A stretch of DNA of 64,000 nucleotides from the NCBI RefSeq assembly GCF_008831075.1, contig NZ_WBJX01000007.1, positions 108,027 through 172,026 of the forward strand, given 5' to 3'. The notes under the pieces were generated by a model. That model saw only the letters and a list, made by a program, of their open reading frames with translations. It did no database searches and was not told the DNA's origin. The stretch comes from Pseudoclavibacter terrae (lineage in GTDB: Bacteria > Actinomycetota > Actinomycetes > Actinomycetales > Microbacteriaceae). Each line of letters begins with the position of its first letter. Positions within the stretch are counted from its first letter, which is position 1. The translations under genes and the position numbers were made by a program. Below are positions 55,156-63,648 of the stretch, in pieces.

Positions 55156-56493
55156 GTGCGAGCCCGTTCTTCGTTAGCTGACCTCACCCGCCTGATCGAG
55201 TCGAGGCCGATCTCGCGCGGGCGCCTGCGCCGCGTGCTGAACGCGCCGCCGTCCGCTGCGACGACGCGGGAGTGGTGGGGCGCACTGCCTGCCCCGGAGC
55301 GTGAGCGTCTGCTGCAGCAGGTGCCGCTGCTCGTCGGCAACCTCGACGGCATCCCGTGGTCGGTGCGCGTGCGCGCCAATCGGGAATCGCTGGGGCGTGC
55401 CATCCGAGCGCTCGAATCCGGCGCATCCATCGAGCGGGCTCTCGGCAGCGCGAGTGCGTTCGCGGGTGGCGAGATCAAGAGCATCCTGGCGGACGCGAGC
55501 CGGGGTGAGCTTCGTGACCGCGAGCGTCTTGTGCATCAGTTGAAGGAGCTGCACGGCGGGCGCGGGTTCGTGGATCGTGGAGGGAAGCCACGGTTTGTGT
55601 TGGCGTTCGATCCTGAACGCGATTCGATCGTCGAGTACGTGGGGACCGCCATCTCGGAGACGGAGGATCCCCTGGCTTCCCCGTTTGCCGAGGGCGTCTC
55701 CTCCGTGGGCATCTTCGTGCCTGGCAACGAGGCGAGGTTGCTGGACTTCGAGGGCAAGGCGCACACGATGTCGGAGTTGTTGAAGCTCGCACCAGCTGGG
55801 GAGGCTGGGCTGGTGGTGTGGCAGGGCGGCCGGTTCCCCCGTGGCCCGCTGGCGTTGTCGGCGGCGATGGCGGACGGTCTTGCCCGGAAGCTGGGGGCGT
55901 TCGTGAATGCGATTCCTCGGGATGGAAGGGTCGCGTTGACGGCGTTCGGCTTCAGCTTCGGCGGCGGGGTGACGGGGCGTGCCATGTCGTTGGGGATGCG
56001 CGTCGATCGTGTTGTGCACGTGTCGAGCGCCGGTCTTGGGCACGGGGTGACGTCGCTTGATGATCTGCCTGCGTCGGCTCGTGTGCCGCACTATGCGTTG
56101 CTGGCTCCTGTGGATCCGTCGGTGGGTCCGATTCTCGGCATCAATGTGCATCTCCCGTTCCTGGGCCGGGCGGGGCATTTCGGGCACGGAGCGGATCCGG
56201 CGCACGTGCGGGGTGTTGTTCGTCTTGAGACGGGTGTGCTGGGTGCCGCTCAGGAGAAGCGGGCCTCTGGGGCGCCGTTGGCTTTCGGGGACCTGTTGAC
56301 GGGGCACACGTCGATTCTGGAGCAGTGGGGTACGACGGCGAAGCGCAATCTGGCGGCGGTGCTGGTTGGCGGTGGTGCTGAGGTGGAGCTGGCTCCGGAT
56401 GTCGGAGTTCTGGGTCGGCTCGCGCAGCGGTTCCTGCTGCCGTATGCGCCGTTCCTGCGGGTGCGGGAGCCGGAGCTGCGCCGGATCGGTTGA
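55156..56493 (+). CDS. DUF1023 alpha/beta hydrolase
   Basis: The 445-residue protein has a helical N-terminal half and a C-terminal alpha/beta hydrolase core with the nucleophile in FGFSFGGGVTG. VGIFVPGNEARLL and HYALLAPVDPSVGP are typical of the actinobacterial DUF1023 family. The GTG start is leaderless (TACGCT six bases upstream). Codon use changes inside the gene: the first 400 bases look like their neighbours, while later codons favour T and G at the third position. No signal peptide. It converges with the zeta-toxin operon. Confidence 0.82.
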   Translation: MRARSSLADLTRLIESRPISRGRLRRVLNAPPSAATTREWWGALPAPERERLLQQVPLLVGNLDGIPWSVRVRANRESLGRAIRALESGASIERALGSASAFAGGEIKSILADASRGELRDRERLVHQLKELHGGRGFVDRGGKPRFVLAFDPERDSIVEYVGTAISETEDPLASPFAEGVSSVGIFVPGNEARLLDFEGKAHTMSELLKLAPAGEAGLVVWQGGRFPRGPLALSAAMADGLARKLGAFVNAIPRDGRVALTAFGFSFGGGVTGRAMSLGMRVDRVVHVSSAGLGHGVTSLDDLPASARVPHYALLAPVDPSVGPILGINVHLPFLGRAGHFGHGADPAHVRGVVRLETGVLGAAQEKRASGAPLAFGDLLTGHTSILEQWGTTAKRNLAAVLVGGGAEVELAPDVGVLGRLAQRFLLPYAPFLRVREPELRRIG

Positions 56494-56524
56494 TCTGACG
56501 CAGCCCGGTGATCTGGGTGGCGGT

Positions 56525-57652
56525 TCAGCGCTCTTGGCCGGGGGTTGCCTGCTGCGTGTGCGTGCGCGCGCTTGCAGGCTTCGGTCGGGAACTGGTGGCG
56601 ATCGTCGTGTCGAGGTTCGTGGCGAGTTGCGACTGCACGTGTCGGGTGCGGGGCGCTGCAGCGTGGCCGTGGCCGGCGCCGCGTTCCAGAGAGTCTCGCG
56701 CTTGGCTGGTGCGCTCGCCGAGGGCCGAGAGCTTGGCGGTCGCGGTGGATGCTGCTGCGCTGTTCGGTTCGTGCGCGAGGGGCGCGATTCGGGTGCCGTC
56801 TCGGCGGAGGTCGTCGATGGTGGACAGCACGTCGCGGCCCAGAGTGGCGCGGTCGAGGACATCGTTCGCGTCTCGGTCGAGCGTGCCGAGCCATGAGCGG
56901 GCGGAGGCACGGTCGAGGTTCCCCAGTGCCCTGCCGCGGCCGACAGCGGCACGAGCGTGGGCGCCGTCTCTCGCGCCTGGCGAGGTCGCATGGGCGGGGT
57001 CGATGTCGGCGGCGTAGAGCGTGCGACCGGCGCGGTCGACGACGAGCGCCCTGTCCACGTACCCCTCGGAGATCACACGTTCCAGCGACTTCGGCATCTG
57101 CTCGGCGGCGTTGTCGTGGAACTCCTGCGGAGTCCAGCGGCCGACTCCCTGATCGCGGACCTGCTCCGCGTAGCGCGACAGCACTCCGAGCCGTGAGACG
57201 GCCTCGGGAACGGCAAGCGCACGCACCTCGACGCGGTAGCCGGCATCCCGGAACTCCTTTGCCGTCGCCACGACCGCGTCCGGTTGCCTGAACGTCGTCT
57301 CGAACACCACCGACGCCTGGCGTTCCCGAAGGTAGTCGCTCGACATGCGCGCCCACGCACCCGCCGCCTGCGCCGTCACCTCCGGCATGCGCAGCGGATC
57401 CTCACGCATGAGACGCGCGTAGTCGGGGTGAAACTGTCGAAGATCGTCCCCGACCACGGCGACGGCGCTGCCCGTGTCCCGACTGGCTCGTGAGACGACA
57501 CGCGTCTTCCCTGCGCCGGGTTGCGCACCGACCAGGACCAGGGTCGCGGGTCCAGGCGCAGCTCGCGCCAGGCGAGCCTCGACCCACGGTGCGATCGCGT
57601 TGTCGAAGAGCTCTGTGAGCTCCTGCCTGCTGAGCTCGTGACCGGCGCTCAT
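56525..57652 (-). CDS. Zeta-toxin family kinase
   Basis: The 375-residue protein has a zeta/PezT-like kinase core in residues 35-210. The Walker A is GAQPGAGKT (42-50), the catalytic aspartate region is VVGDDLRQFHP (66-75), and FETTFRQPDAV follows. Zeta toxins phosphorylate UDP-N-acetylglucosamine and block wall synthesis. A long, low-complexity C-terminal tail (about 150 residues, Ala/Arg/Thr-rich) is unusual for PezT. The ATG overlaps the stop of the preceding small gene as ATGA. No epsilon-antitoxin sequence is visible, so the upstream small proteins are the candidate antitoxins. Confidence 0.87.
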   Translation of the reverse strand: MSAGHELSRQELTELFDNAIAPWVEARLARAAPGPATLVLVGAQPGAGKTRVVSRASRDTGSAVAVVGDDLRQFHPDYARLMREDPLRMPEVTAQAAGAWARMSSDYLRERQASVVFETTFRQPDAVVATAKEFRDAGYRVEVRALAVPEAVSRLGVLSRYAEQVRDQGVGRWTPQEFHDNAAEQMPKSLERVISEGYVDRALVVDRAGRTLYAADIDPAHATSPGARDGAHARAAVGRGRALGNLDRASARSWLGTLDRDANDVLDRATLGRDVLSTIDDLRRDGTRIAPLAHEPNSAAASTATAKLSALGERTSQARDSLERGAGHGHAAAPRTRHVQSQLATNLDTTIATSSRPKPASARTHTQQATPGQER

Positions 57653-57936
57653 GCCCGTCGGTCCTCGGCTTCGAACCTCCGCACCAGTTCTGCCCGTTTG
57701 GCCTGCACCTCAGCCAACGAGTAGCTGTCGACGGCATCGGCCTCCAGACTCACAGCGATGTTCTTCTGCAACCACAGGTCGCGTTCTTCAGTGGTCCTCG
57801 CCTGATGCCAGCGCTCCATGTACAAGCCGCCGAGCCGGTTCGCGGCTTCACGCATCGCGTCGTAGATCATGGGGTCGTAGTCGTCGGCAGGCTCGGCAGG
57901 CTCGACCCGCTCGTCGTTCTTGGGTTCCTCGGTCAT
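57649..57936 (-). CDS. Small helical protein, candidate antitoxin of the zeta toxin (copy 1)
   Basis: The 95-residue acidic protein has a disordered N-terminus (EEPKNDERVEPAEPADD) and helical segments YDPMIYDAMREAANRLGGLY and RAELVRRFEAEDRR. It aligns without gaps over 74 residues with the product of the next gene upstream, with about 30 identical positions counted by hand. Its stop overlaps the toxin ATG by four bases, so the two are translated in a fixed ratio. The start at 57936 follows GAGGACGAGC. The antitoxin role is inferred from position and size. Confidence 0.75.
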   Translation of the reverse strand: MTEEPKNDERVEPAEPADDYDPMIYDAMREAANRLGGLYMERWHQARTTEERDLWLQKNIAVSLEADAVDSYSLAEVQAKRAELVRRFEAEDRRA

Positions 57937-57980
57937 GCTCGTCCTCTCCTCGTGGTGGTCTGCACGCATCGCCGTCGCGG

Positions 57981-58307
57981 TCAGCTCGCACCGCGCACGG
58001 TGCCAGCTCCCTCGCTGCCGCGCGTCTCGGCGCGGTAGCGCTCGACCAGCTCGTTGCGCTTGGTGACGACGCTCACGTTCGACTGCGCATCGACGTCGGC
58101 GACCTCCGCGCTGAGCGCGGCGAGCTTGTCCTGCCAGCGCCGGTACTCGTGGGCGCTTCGAGCCCGAGCGGCTCTCGCCGCGTAGAACGAAGCCAGCCGG
58201 CCCCCCGCGTCCAGCAGCAGGTCATACACCTCGGGCGAGTAGCCTCCGGCGCTCGGCACCCCTCGCGGGTCGCTCACGAAACTGTTGAAAGTGTTGTCAC
58301 GCGTCAC
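57981..58307 (-). CDS. Small helical protein, paralogue of the adjacent antitoxin candidate (copy 2)
   Basis: The 108-residue protein matches copy 1 in YSPEVYDLLLDAGGRLASFY, W and K in RRWQDKLAALSAE, and KRNELVERYRAETR. It has a different N-terminus (TRDNTFNSFVSDPRG). The GTG at 58307 follows GGAAGGA five bases upstream; longer frames lack a ribosome site. It ends 44 bases before copy 1, so three genes appear to form one operon. It may be a second antitoxin, a decoy or a transcriptional co-regulator. Confidence 0.7.
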   Translation of the reverse strand: MTRDNTFNSFVSDPRGVPSAGGYSPEVYDLLLDAGGRLASFYAARAARARSAHEYRRWQDKLAALSAEVADVDAQSNVSVVTKRNELVERYRAETRGSEGAGTVRGAS

Positions 58308-58455
58308 GTACGTCCTTCCGATTGCGTACTCGCGAACGTAGTCGCGAGGACGCACCCGGAACGATGCCGTGCCTGATCTGTGGACAACTTCGACTGCATC
58401 CCACGCCGACAACCAGACGTCAGGTATCGCGGCCGAGTGGCAAGCCCGCCTCCGC

Positions 58456-59994
58456 TCAGGCGAGGATGCGCTGCACGGCCCGCACGGGGATCCGGAGCCA
58501 GGCAGGCCTCTGCGAGGCTTCGTAGATCACTTCGTAGAGGGCCTTGTCGAGTTCGAACACGCGGATGAGCGCGGCAGCCTCGGCGGCGCTCAGCGGTTGG
58601 CTCCCCGACGAGTCCATTGGCAGGTGAACGCCTGACGCGCCCGCGCCGTCGCCACCGCGGGCATCCTGCGACTGTCGGCGGGCCGCCCGACCGTCGAGGG
58701 TGATCGCCCCCGTGTGTCGACCGACCCGCGACTCGCCGCTCGTGGCCGCCGCGTAGCCGTTGAGGAACGACTGGCGGGCCCGCGCAGCCCAATCGCCCGC
58801 GACGTTGCGGCCGGTCGTCATCTCGAGCGACCCTGCGACGTAGTCGAACGAGCGGAGGATTCCGGCGATGTCACGCTGCGGCGCATCAGCGGTGTTGCGC
58901 TGCTCGATGCTGCGCAACGGCTCCCCTTCGAAGTCGAGGAACACCCAGCCGCGATCTTCGACGGCCAGCACCTGGCCCAGGTGAAGGTCTCCGTGCACAC
59001 GCTGCAGGCGCGGCCAGTTCATGTCCGCCGCACGCGCGTAGACCTCCTCCGCCGCGCCTCGGAGACGCTCCAGCGACGGTGCGACCGCGATGGCCGCATC
59101 CAGTCGCTGGCGCATGGCGGCGACCTCAGCCTGCACCTTCGGCACGGTCGCCTCGACGCTCGGAAGCACGTCGCGCAGCGTGCGATGCACCTCAGCGGTT
59201 GCCGTTCCGAGGGTGTAGGCGGCGTCGCCGAAGTCGTCACCCGTCTCGGCGGCCCGAAGCGCGACGCGCCAGGCGTCCTCGACACCCGGAAGGAACTCCT
59301 GCGCGAACACGAAGTTCCCCGACGCGCGCCCGCTGCTCGTGCGCGGGTCGGGCCAGAAGCCCGAGAGATGCCCGATGGCAGGGGGCACACGCACCGACCC
59401 GGCCGCGGTGAGCGCGGATTGGAGCGTCACCTCCGGGTTCTCACCGTCGTGCAGCATCCGGAAGACCTTGAGGATGAGCGGTGGAGCATCGCTGCCATCC
59501 GGCAGCCGCATCTCGCAGATGATGGACGTGTTCGACTGCTCACCTGAGAGCACCCGGCTGGTGACGAAGCTGCCGACCACGGCCCCCGGCATCGGCAGAC
59601 CGTACGCGGCGATGTCGCTCCGCCCCCCAGCGCCGGTCGCATGCCCCTCACGTTCGAGGAGCGCGAGGAGCGCTTTCGCGAACGCGATGTCGTGCGGCCC
59701 GTCCACGACGGCGCTCACGCGCCCGGCCGCGTTGCTGATCGACCCGATGTAGCCGAGGGCGGGCACGCGAGCATCCACCTCGCGGAGCACGATCGGCACC
59801 TGGTAGACGACCGGCACGTCCCCGGAGGAATCGAGCATGCACGGCACCGTCACGAGGTGCACACCCGCCTCGCCGTTCGGGTTGGCGAGCACGTAGCTGC
59901 CGAGGTGGGTGAGCTGCGGTGCCCGGCCCTCACCGCCCGAGTACCAGCGCTGCTTCGGCATCCAGTCGCGAAGCATGTGGATGAGATCGGTCAT
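58456..59994 (-). CDS. mak: Maltokinase
   Basis: The 512-residue protein starts with the maltokinase cap (IHMLRDWMPKQRWYSGGEGR). It has LILKVFRMLHDGENPEV, the catalytic loop RVHGDLHLGQVL and the metal motif VFLDFEGEP, all characteristic of Mak. Maltokinase makes maltose 1-phosphate from maltose and ATP, the substrate of GlgE in alpha-glucan synthesis. A late linker (about residues 430-455, Gly/Ser/Ala-rich) is longer than usual. Other GlgE-pathway genes are not in the window. Confidence 0.92.
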   Translation of the reverse strand: MTDLIHMLRDWMPKQRWYSGGEGRAPQLTHLGSYVLANPNGEAGVHLVTVPCMLDSSGDVPVVYQVPIVLREVDARVPALGYIGSISNAAGRVSAVVDGPHDIAFAKALLALLEREGHATGAGGRSDIAAYGLPMPGAVVGSFVTSRVLSGEQSNTSIICEMRLPDGSDAPPLILKVFRMLHDGENPEVTLQSALTAAGSVRVPPAIGHLSGFWPDPRTSSGRASGNFVFAQEFLPGVEDAWRVALRAAETGDDFGDAAYTLGTATAEVHRTLRDVLPSVEATVPKVQAEVAAMRQRLDAAIAVAPSLERLRGAAEEVYARAADMNWPRLQRVHGDLHLGQVLAVEDRGWVFLDFEGEPLRSIEQRNTADAPQRDIAGILRSFDYVAGSLEMTTGRNVAGDWAARARQSFLNGYAAATSGESRVGRHTGAITLDGRAARRQSQDARGGDGAGASGVHLPMDSSGSQPLSAAEAAALIRVFELDKALYEVIYEASQRPAWLRIPVRAVQRILA

Positions 59995-60088
59995 TGCGCC
60001 TCCGGTTCAGATGATCAGCCTACCGACCGGATGCCCGCCGGTTTGCGTCAATCCGCCGCTGTGTTGCCTGGCATGGCGCAGGCGACGA

Positions 60089-61204
60089 TCAGTCGCGTCT
60101 ACGGCTGAGGACAACGGTGAACTTCGCGCCTCGAGCGACCTGCGCGCTCGGGCCGACGATCCGCTCGAGCGCGGCACGATGCGCGAGACCGGAGTTGAAC
60201 ACCGTCAGCATGGCGCCGCCGGGCTTCAGCATGCGCGCAGCCTGCTCGAAGAGCGGATGCGCCATGTCCTCGACGACCTCGTGGCGGTCGTGGAAGGGCG
60301 GGTTGAGCAGCACCAGGTCGACCGTCTCGGTCTCGATGCTGGACCCCGCGTCCTCCCGACGCACCTCCACCCGGTCCTCGACGCCCGCCAGCCGCACCGT
60401 CTCGCGGGCGGAGGCGGCCGCAGCCCAGGAGCGGTCGCTCGCGATGACCTCCAGCCGGGGGCGGAGCCTCGCGAGCGACACCGCGAGCACGCCGGTGCCG
60501 CAACCGAGGTCCACCGCGAGACCAGACTCCGGAAGCGCGTCGGCGGGAAGGTCGCGGAGGGTGGCGAGCAGCTCGCGCGTTCCAAGGTCGAGGCGGGGGC
60601 CGGCGAACGCGCCGCCGTGGCTCGCGATCGCGAACCCGAGCTCCTCGGAGCTCTGCACGACCGGGTACACGGATGGCGCACCACGCAGCTCGGCCCGCGG
60701 GACGCTCGCGTGCAGCACCCTCGACTTCTGCCTGCCGAGGCTCGCTGTGACGACGTCGAACGAGCGCTCCAACGTCTCGTTCATGCCGCGACTCATGTGC
60801 TTGATGCGACCACCCGCGACGATCCGCACGTCGGGATGCGCGTGCGCGGCGGCGAGCCGCACGATCTCGTCGAGCTCGGCGAGCGACTTCGGGAGGCGCA
60901 GCAGCACGAGCCGCACGCCGTCGAACAGCGCCGGCTCGAGACCGAAGCGAACGGCCTTCAGAGAGCGGAAGCTCGCACGCACGGCCTCGTCGCTGGCTCG
61001 CTCCTCAGAGAGTGCGTCATGGAAGGTGCGGATCGTGTCGAGGTCGAAGCGCTCCGCGGCCGCGACGGCAAGCGCGCCGGTGACATCACCGACGACCGCG
61101 AGCGGCGCATCCACGCCACCCAGGTCGGCGGCCTCGTCCAGGATGAGGCGGTCGACGGGATCAGGCGCGCCGGCGGGTGCCGTGCCCAGGTTGGAGTCGG
61201 CCAT
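60089..61204 (-). CDS. RlmG/RsmC-type rRNA guanine methyltransferase
   Basis: The 371-residue protein has two related domains. The N-terminal one lacks catalytic motifs; the C-terminal methyltransferase has VDLGCGTGVLAVSLA and the N6/N2-type motif LVLLNPPFHDR. This arrangement marks RsmC and RlmG, which methylate N2 of guanine in 16S or 23S rRNA. It follows the flavin-binding-fold gene by two bases and precedes maltokinase by 94. Confidence 0.88.
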   Translation of the reverse strand: MADSNLGTAPAGAPDPVDRLILDEAADLGGVDAPLAVVGDVTGALAVAAAERFDLDTIRTFHDALSEERASDEAVRASFRSLKAVRFGLEPALFDGVRLVLLRLPKSLAELDEIVRLAAAHAHPDVRIVAGGRIKHMSRGMNETLERSFDVVTASLGRQKSRVLHASVPRAELRGAPSVYPVVQSSEELGFAIASHGGAFAGPRLDLGTRELLATLRDLPADALPESGLAVDLGCGTGVLAVSLARLRPRLEVIASDRSWAAAASARETVRLAGVEDRVEVRREDAGSSIETETVDLVLLNPPFHDRHEVVEDMAHPLFEQAARMLKPGGAMLTVFNSGLAHRAALERIVGPSAQVARGAKFTVVLSRRRD

Positions 61205-61206
61205 TC

Positions 61207-61647
61207 CTAGGCGACGGTGTCGATGAGCGGCTCTGCCTCTTCACCGGTGATGTAGCGGCGACCCGAGACCTCGGCCACGGTGATGGCGACATACTCGTTC
61301 TTCGGCGTCGCGATGAGGGGGCGCACGCCGAGCTGCTCTGCCCGTTCGAGCTCCGCCTCGGTACTGAGCACCCTCGCTCCACCGCGCGCGACGAGGCTCG
61401 TCGCGAACCCGTCGCCGAGGGCGTCGGACTGGAACACGACTTCCTTGGCGATGGACGCTCCCGCGAGCTTGAAACCCGGCGCAGATTTGAAGACGATCTC
61501 GCCGTCGGGTTCGCTGAACACGACGTTGATCGGATAGATCTCCACGCGGCCGTTCACGGCGAACGCGATGCGCCCGAACGTCGTCGCCCGCAACAGGCGG
61601 CGGCTTTCTTCGTCGCTCAGGACGGTGATGAGCTGATCGTCTTCCAT
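61207..61647 (-). CDS. Pyridoxamine 5'-phosphate oxidase-like (split-barrel flavin-binding) protein
   Basis: The 146-residue protein has LLRATTFGRIAFAVNGRVEIYPIN, FKSAPGFKLAGAS and VVFQSDALGDG, the split-barrel pattern of F420- or FMN-binding PPOX-fold proteins common in actinobacteria. Substrate unknown; deazaflavin-dependent reduction is a possibility. ATG at 61647. It ends two bases before the RlmG-like start, so the genes are co-transcribed. Confidence 0.83.
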   Translation of the reverse strand: MEDDQLITVLSDEESRRLLRATTFGRIAFAVNGRVEIYPINVVFSEPDGEIVFKSAPGFKLAGASIAKEVVFQSDALGDGFATSLVARGGARVLSTEAELERAEQLGVRPLIATPKNEYVAITVAEVSGRRYITGEEAEPLIDTVA

Positions 61648-61799
61648 GCGTCCATCATGGCCTGATCCGCACGACGCCGCCTGATCGATTTGCCCGCTCA
61701 CGTTCGAATCGGCATCCGGGAGTCGATATACGCCGCGAGCGGTGCGAAACTTGACGCACCCCGAGCGACATCCGCTCGATCCGACACGGAGGTCATCCA

Positions 61800-62048
61800 A
61801 TGGGCTACGGCAGCGGCATCGCACTCATCGTCATCGGCGCCATCCTGGCGTTCGCCATCAACGTCGACCTCGAGGGTTTCGTCGACCTCAAGACGATCGG
61901 CTACATCCTCATGGGAGCGGGTGCCGTGGTCTTCGTCATCAGCCTCGTGTCCGCTCTTCGCCGCAAGCAGTCGACGTCGCTGACCCGCAAGGTCATCGAC
62001 CCCAACACGGGTCAGGAAGTCATCGAGCGCACGAACCGCAGCAACTGA
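61800..62048 (+). CDS. Small membrane protein, DUF6458-like
   Basis: The 82-residue protein has two helices (SGIALIVIGAILAFAINVDL and IGYILMGAGAVVFVISLVSAL) and a polar C-terminus with RKVIDPNTGQEVIERTNRS. Such proteins are widespread in actinobacteria and uncharacterised. GGAGG lies eight bases before the ATG. A possible TTGACG -35 is at about 61751. Confidence 0.82.
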   Translation: MGYGSGIALIVIGAILAFAINVDLEGFVDLKTIGYILMGAGAVVFVISLVSALRRKQSTSLTRKVIDPNTGQEVIERTNRSN

Positions 62049-62083
62049 GCGGCGCCGCCGTCTGAACGGGGCGCTCGCCCGGC

Positions 62084-63460
62084 TCAGGCGGAGACGAAGA
62101 AGAGCCGCTTGTTGGCGAACTCCCCGATGCCGATGGGGCCCATCTCGCGACCGAAGCCGGAGTTCTTGACGCCGCCGAACGGCAACTCGGCTGCCTCCGC
62201 AGCGATCGTGTTCACGTGCGCCATCCCGACCTCGAGTCGCCGGGCGACGCGGGTGGCACGCGCCTCGTCGGTCGAGAAGACCGAGCCGCCCAGGCCGAGC
62301 GCGCAGTCGTTCGCGAGCTCGAGGGCCTCCTCGTCGCTCGACACCCGGTAGACGGTCGCGACGGGGCCGAACATCTCGACACCGTACGACTCGGAGTCGC
62401 GCGGAACACCCGTGAGCACGGCTGGCGAGTAGTAGGCCCCAGACCCGTCCGACAGCACCCCGCCGACCTCGAGGGTCGCACCCTCTGCCACGGCCTTCTG
62501 CACCTGAGCGTGCACCGTCTCAGCGGCCGTCCGGCTCGACATGGGCGGGAAGGCACCGTCAGCGAGGTCGAGCTGGTCTCCGGGAACGAGCCCCGTGGCG
62601 AGCTTCTTGAGCTCCTCGACGAACTCGTCGTAGATGTCATCCATGACGATGAGGCGCTTGTTCGAGTTGCAGACCTGGCCGACGTTGTAGACGCGGAAGT
62701 CCCACGCCTGCTTCGCGACGGCCGCGACGTCGTCAGAGTCGAGCACCACCATCGGGTCGATGCCGCCGAGCTCGAGCACGCACTTCTTCAGGTTGCGTCC
62801 CGCCTGCGCGCCGATGATCGCGCCCGCACGCTCGGAACCCGTCAGCGAGATGCCCTGCACGCGGTCATCCGCGATGAGGGTCGCGATCTGGTCGTGGGAC
62901 GCGAAGACGTTCTGGTAGCCGCCGACCGGCACACCGGCCTGCTCCATGATCTCCTGGATGGTCAGCGCAGACCTCGCGCAGATGTCGGCGTGCTTGAGCA
63001 GGATGGTGTTGCCGAGCACGAGGTTCGGCGCGGCGAAGCGCGCCACCTGGTAGTACGGGAAGTTCCACGGCATGACGCCGAGCAGGGTACCGACGGGGCG
63101 GTGCTCGATGTACGCCTTGCCCGGAATCGTGCTCGGGATCTCGAAATCGGTGATGAGGCTCGGGCCGTGCACGCCGTAGTAGTCGATGATCGACGCCGCG
63201 AACTCGACCTCGTCGATCGACTCCTGCACCGACTTGCCCATCTCGACGGCGATCAGGTGCGCGAGCTCGTCCTTGCGCTCGAGGAAGATCTCCGCGACCC
63301 GCCGCACGACGGCCGCGCGATCCTGCACGCTGCGCTCCCGCCACTCGCGGTACACCGCGTCCGCGCTCTCGACGGCCTGCTCGATCTGCGCATCCGTCGC
63401 GTCATCGAAGGTCTCGATGATCTCGCCAGTCGCGGGATTCTGCACTCGGTACTTGGACAT
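62084..63460 (-). CDS. NAD(P)+-dependent aldehyde dehydrogenase, succinate-semialdehyde type
   Basis: The 458-residue protein has YRVQNPATGEIIETF, GVMPWNFPYYQVAR, the glutamate motif LELGGIDPMVVLD and the catalytic cysteine in NVGQVCNSNKR, with the C-terminal PFGGVKNSGFGREMG. This matches GabD/Sad-type succinate-semialdehyde dehydrogenases. AAGGAG precedes the ATG at 63460. It is divergent from a second ALDH gene. A link to the aldehydes made by the phospho-lyases is possible but not shown by position. Confidence 0.92.
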   Translation of the reverse strand: MSKYRVQNPATGEIIETFDDATDAQIEQAVESADAVYREWRERSVQDRAAVVRRVAEIFLERKDELAHLIAVEMGKSVQESIDEVEFAASIIDYYGVHGPSLITDFEIPSTIPGKAYIEHRPVGTLLGVMPWNFPYYQVARFAAPNLVLGNTILLKHADICARSALTIQEIMEQAGVPVGGYQNVFASHDQIATLIADDRVQGISLTGSERAGAIIGAQAGRNLKKCVLELGGIDPMVVLDSDDVAAVAKQAWDFRVYNVGQVCNSNKRLIVMDDIYDEFVEELKKLATGLVPGDQLDLADGAFPPMSSRTAAETVHAQVQKAVAEGATLEVGGVLSDGSGAYYSPAVLTGVPRDSESYGVEMFGPVATVYRVSSDEEALELANDCALGLGGSVFSTDEARATRVARRLEVGMAHVNTIAAEAAELPFGGVKNSGFGREMGPIGIGEFANKRLFFVSA

Positions 63461-63648
63461 GTCGCTCCTTGGCTCGGCCGTCGTGTCGATGCCAGTCTGA
63501 CGCAAAACGCGTTGCCAGTTTGGTCGAATGCTGACCTTCACCTCTACAAAGCCGCCACTCGGGCGTCGGTGGCCGTCCGTAGTCTGACCATGCTTCTGCT
63601 CCGCAGACACAACCCGTCCCACCAGCCAACAAGCTCGAGGAGTAACAC

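Noticed and set aside
63490..63512. LacI-type operator around the AACGCGTT core between the two ALDH genes
   Set aside because: The symmetry is short and off-centre and no LacI gene is nearby; not enough to call a site.
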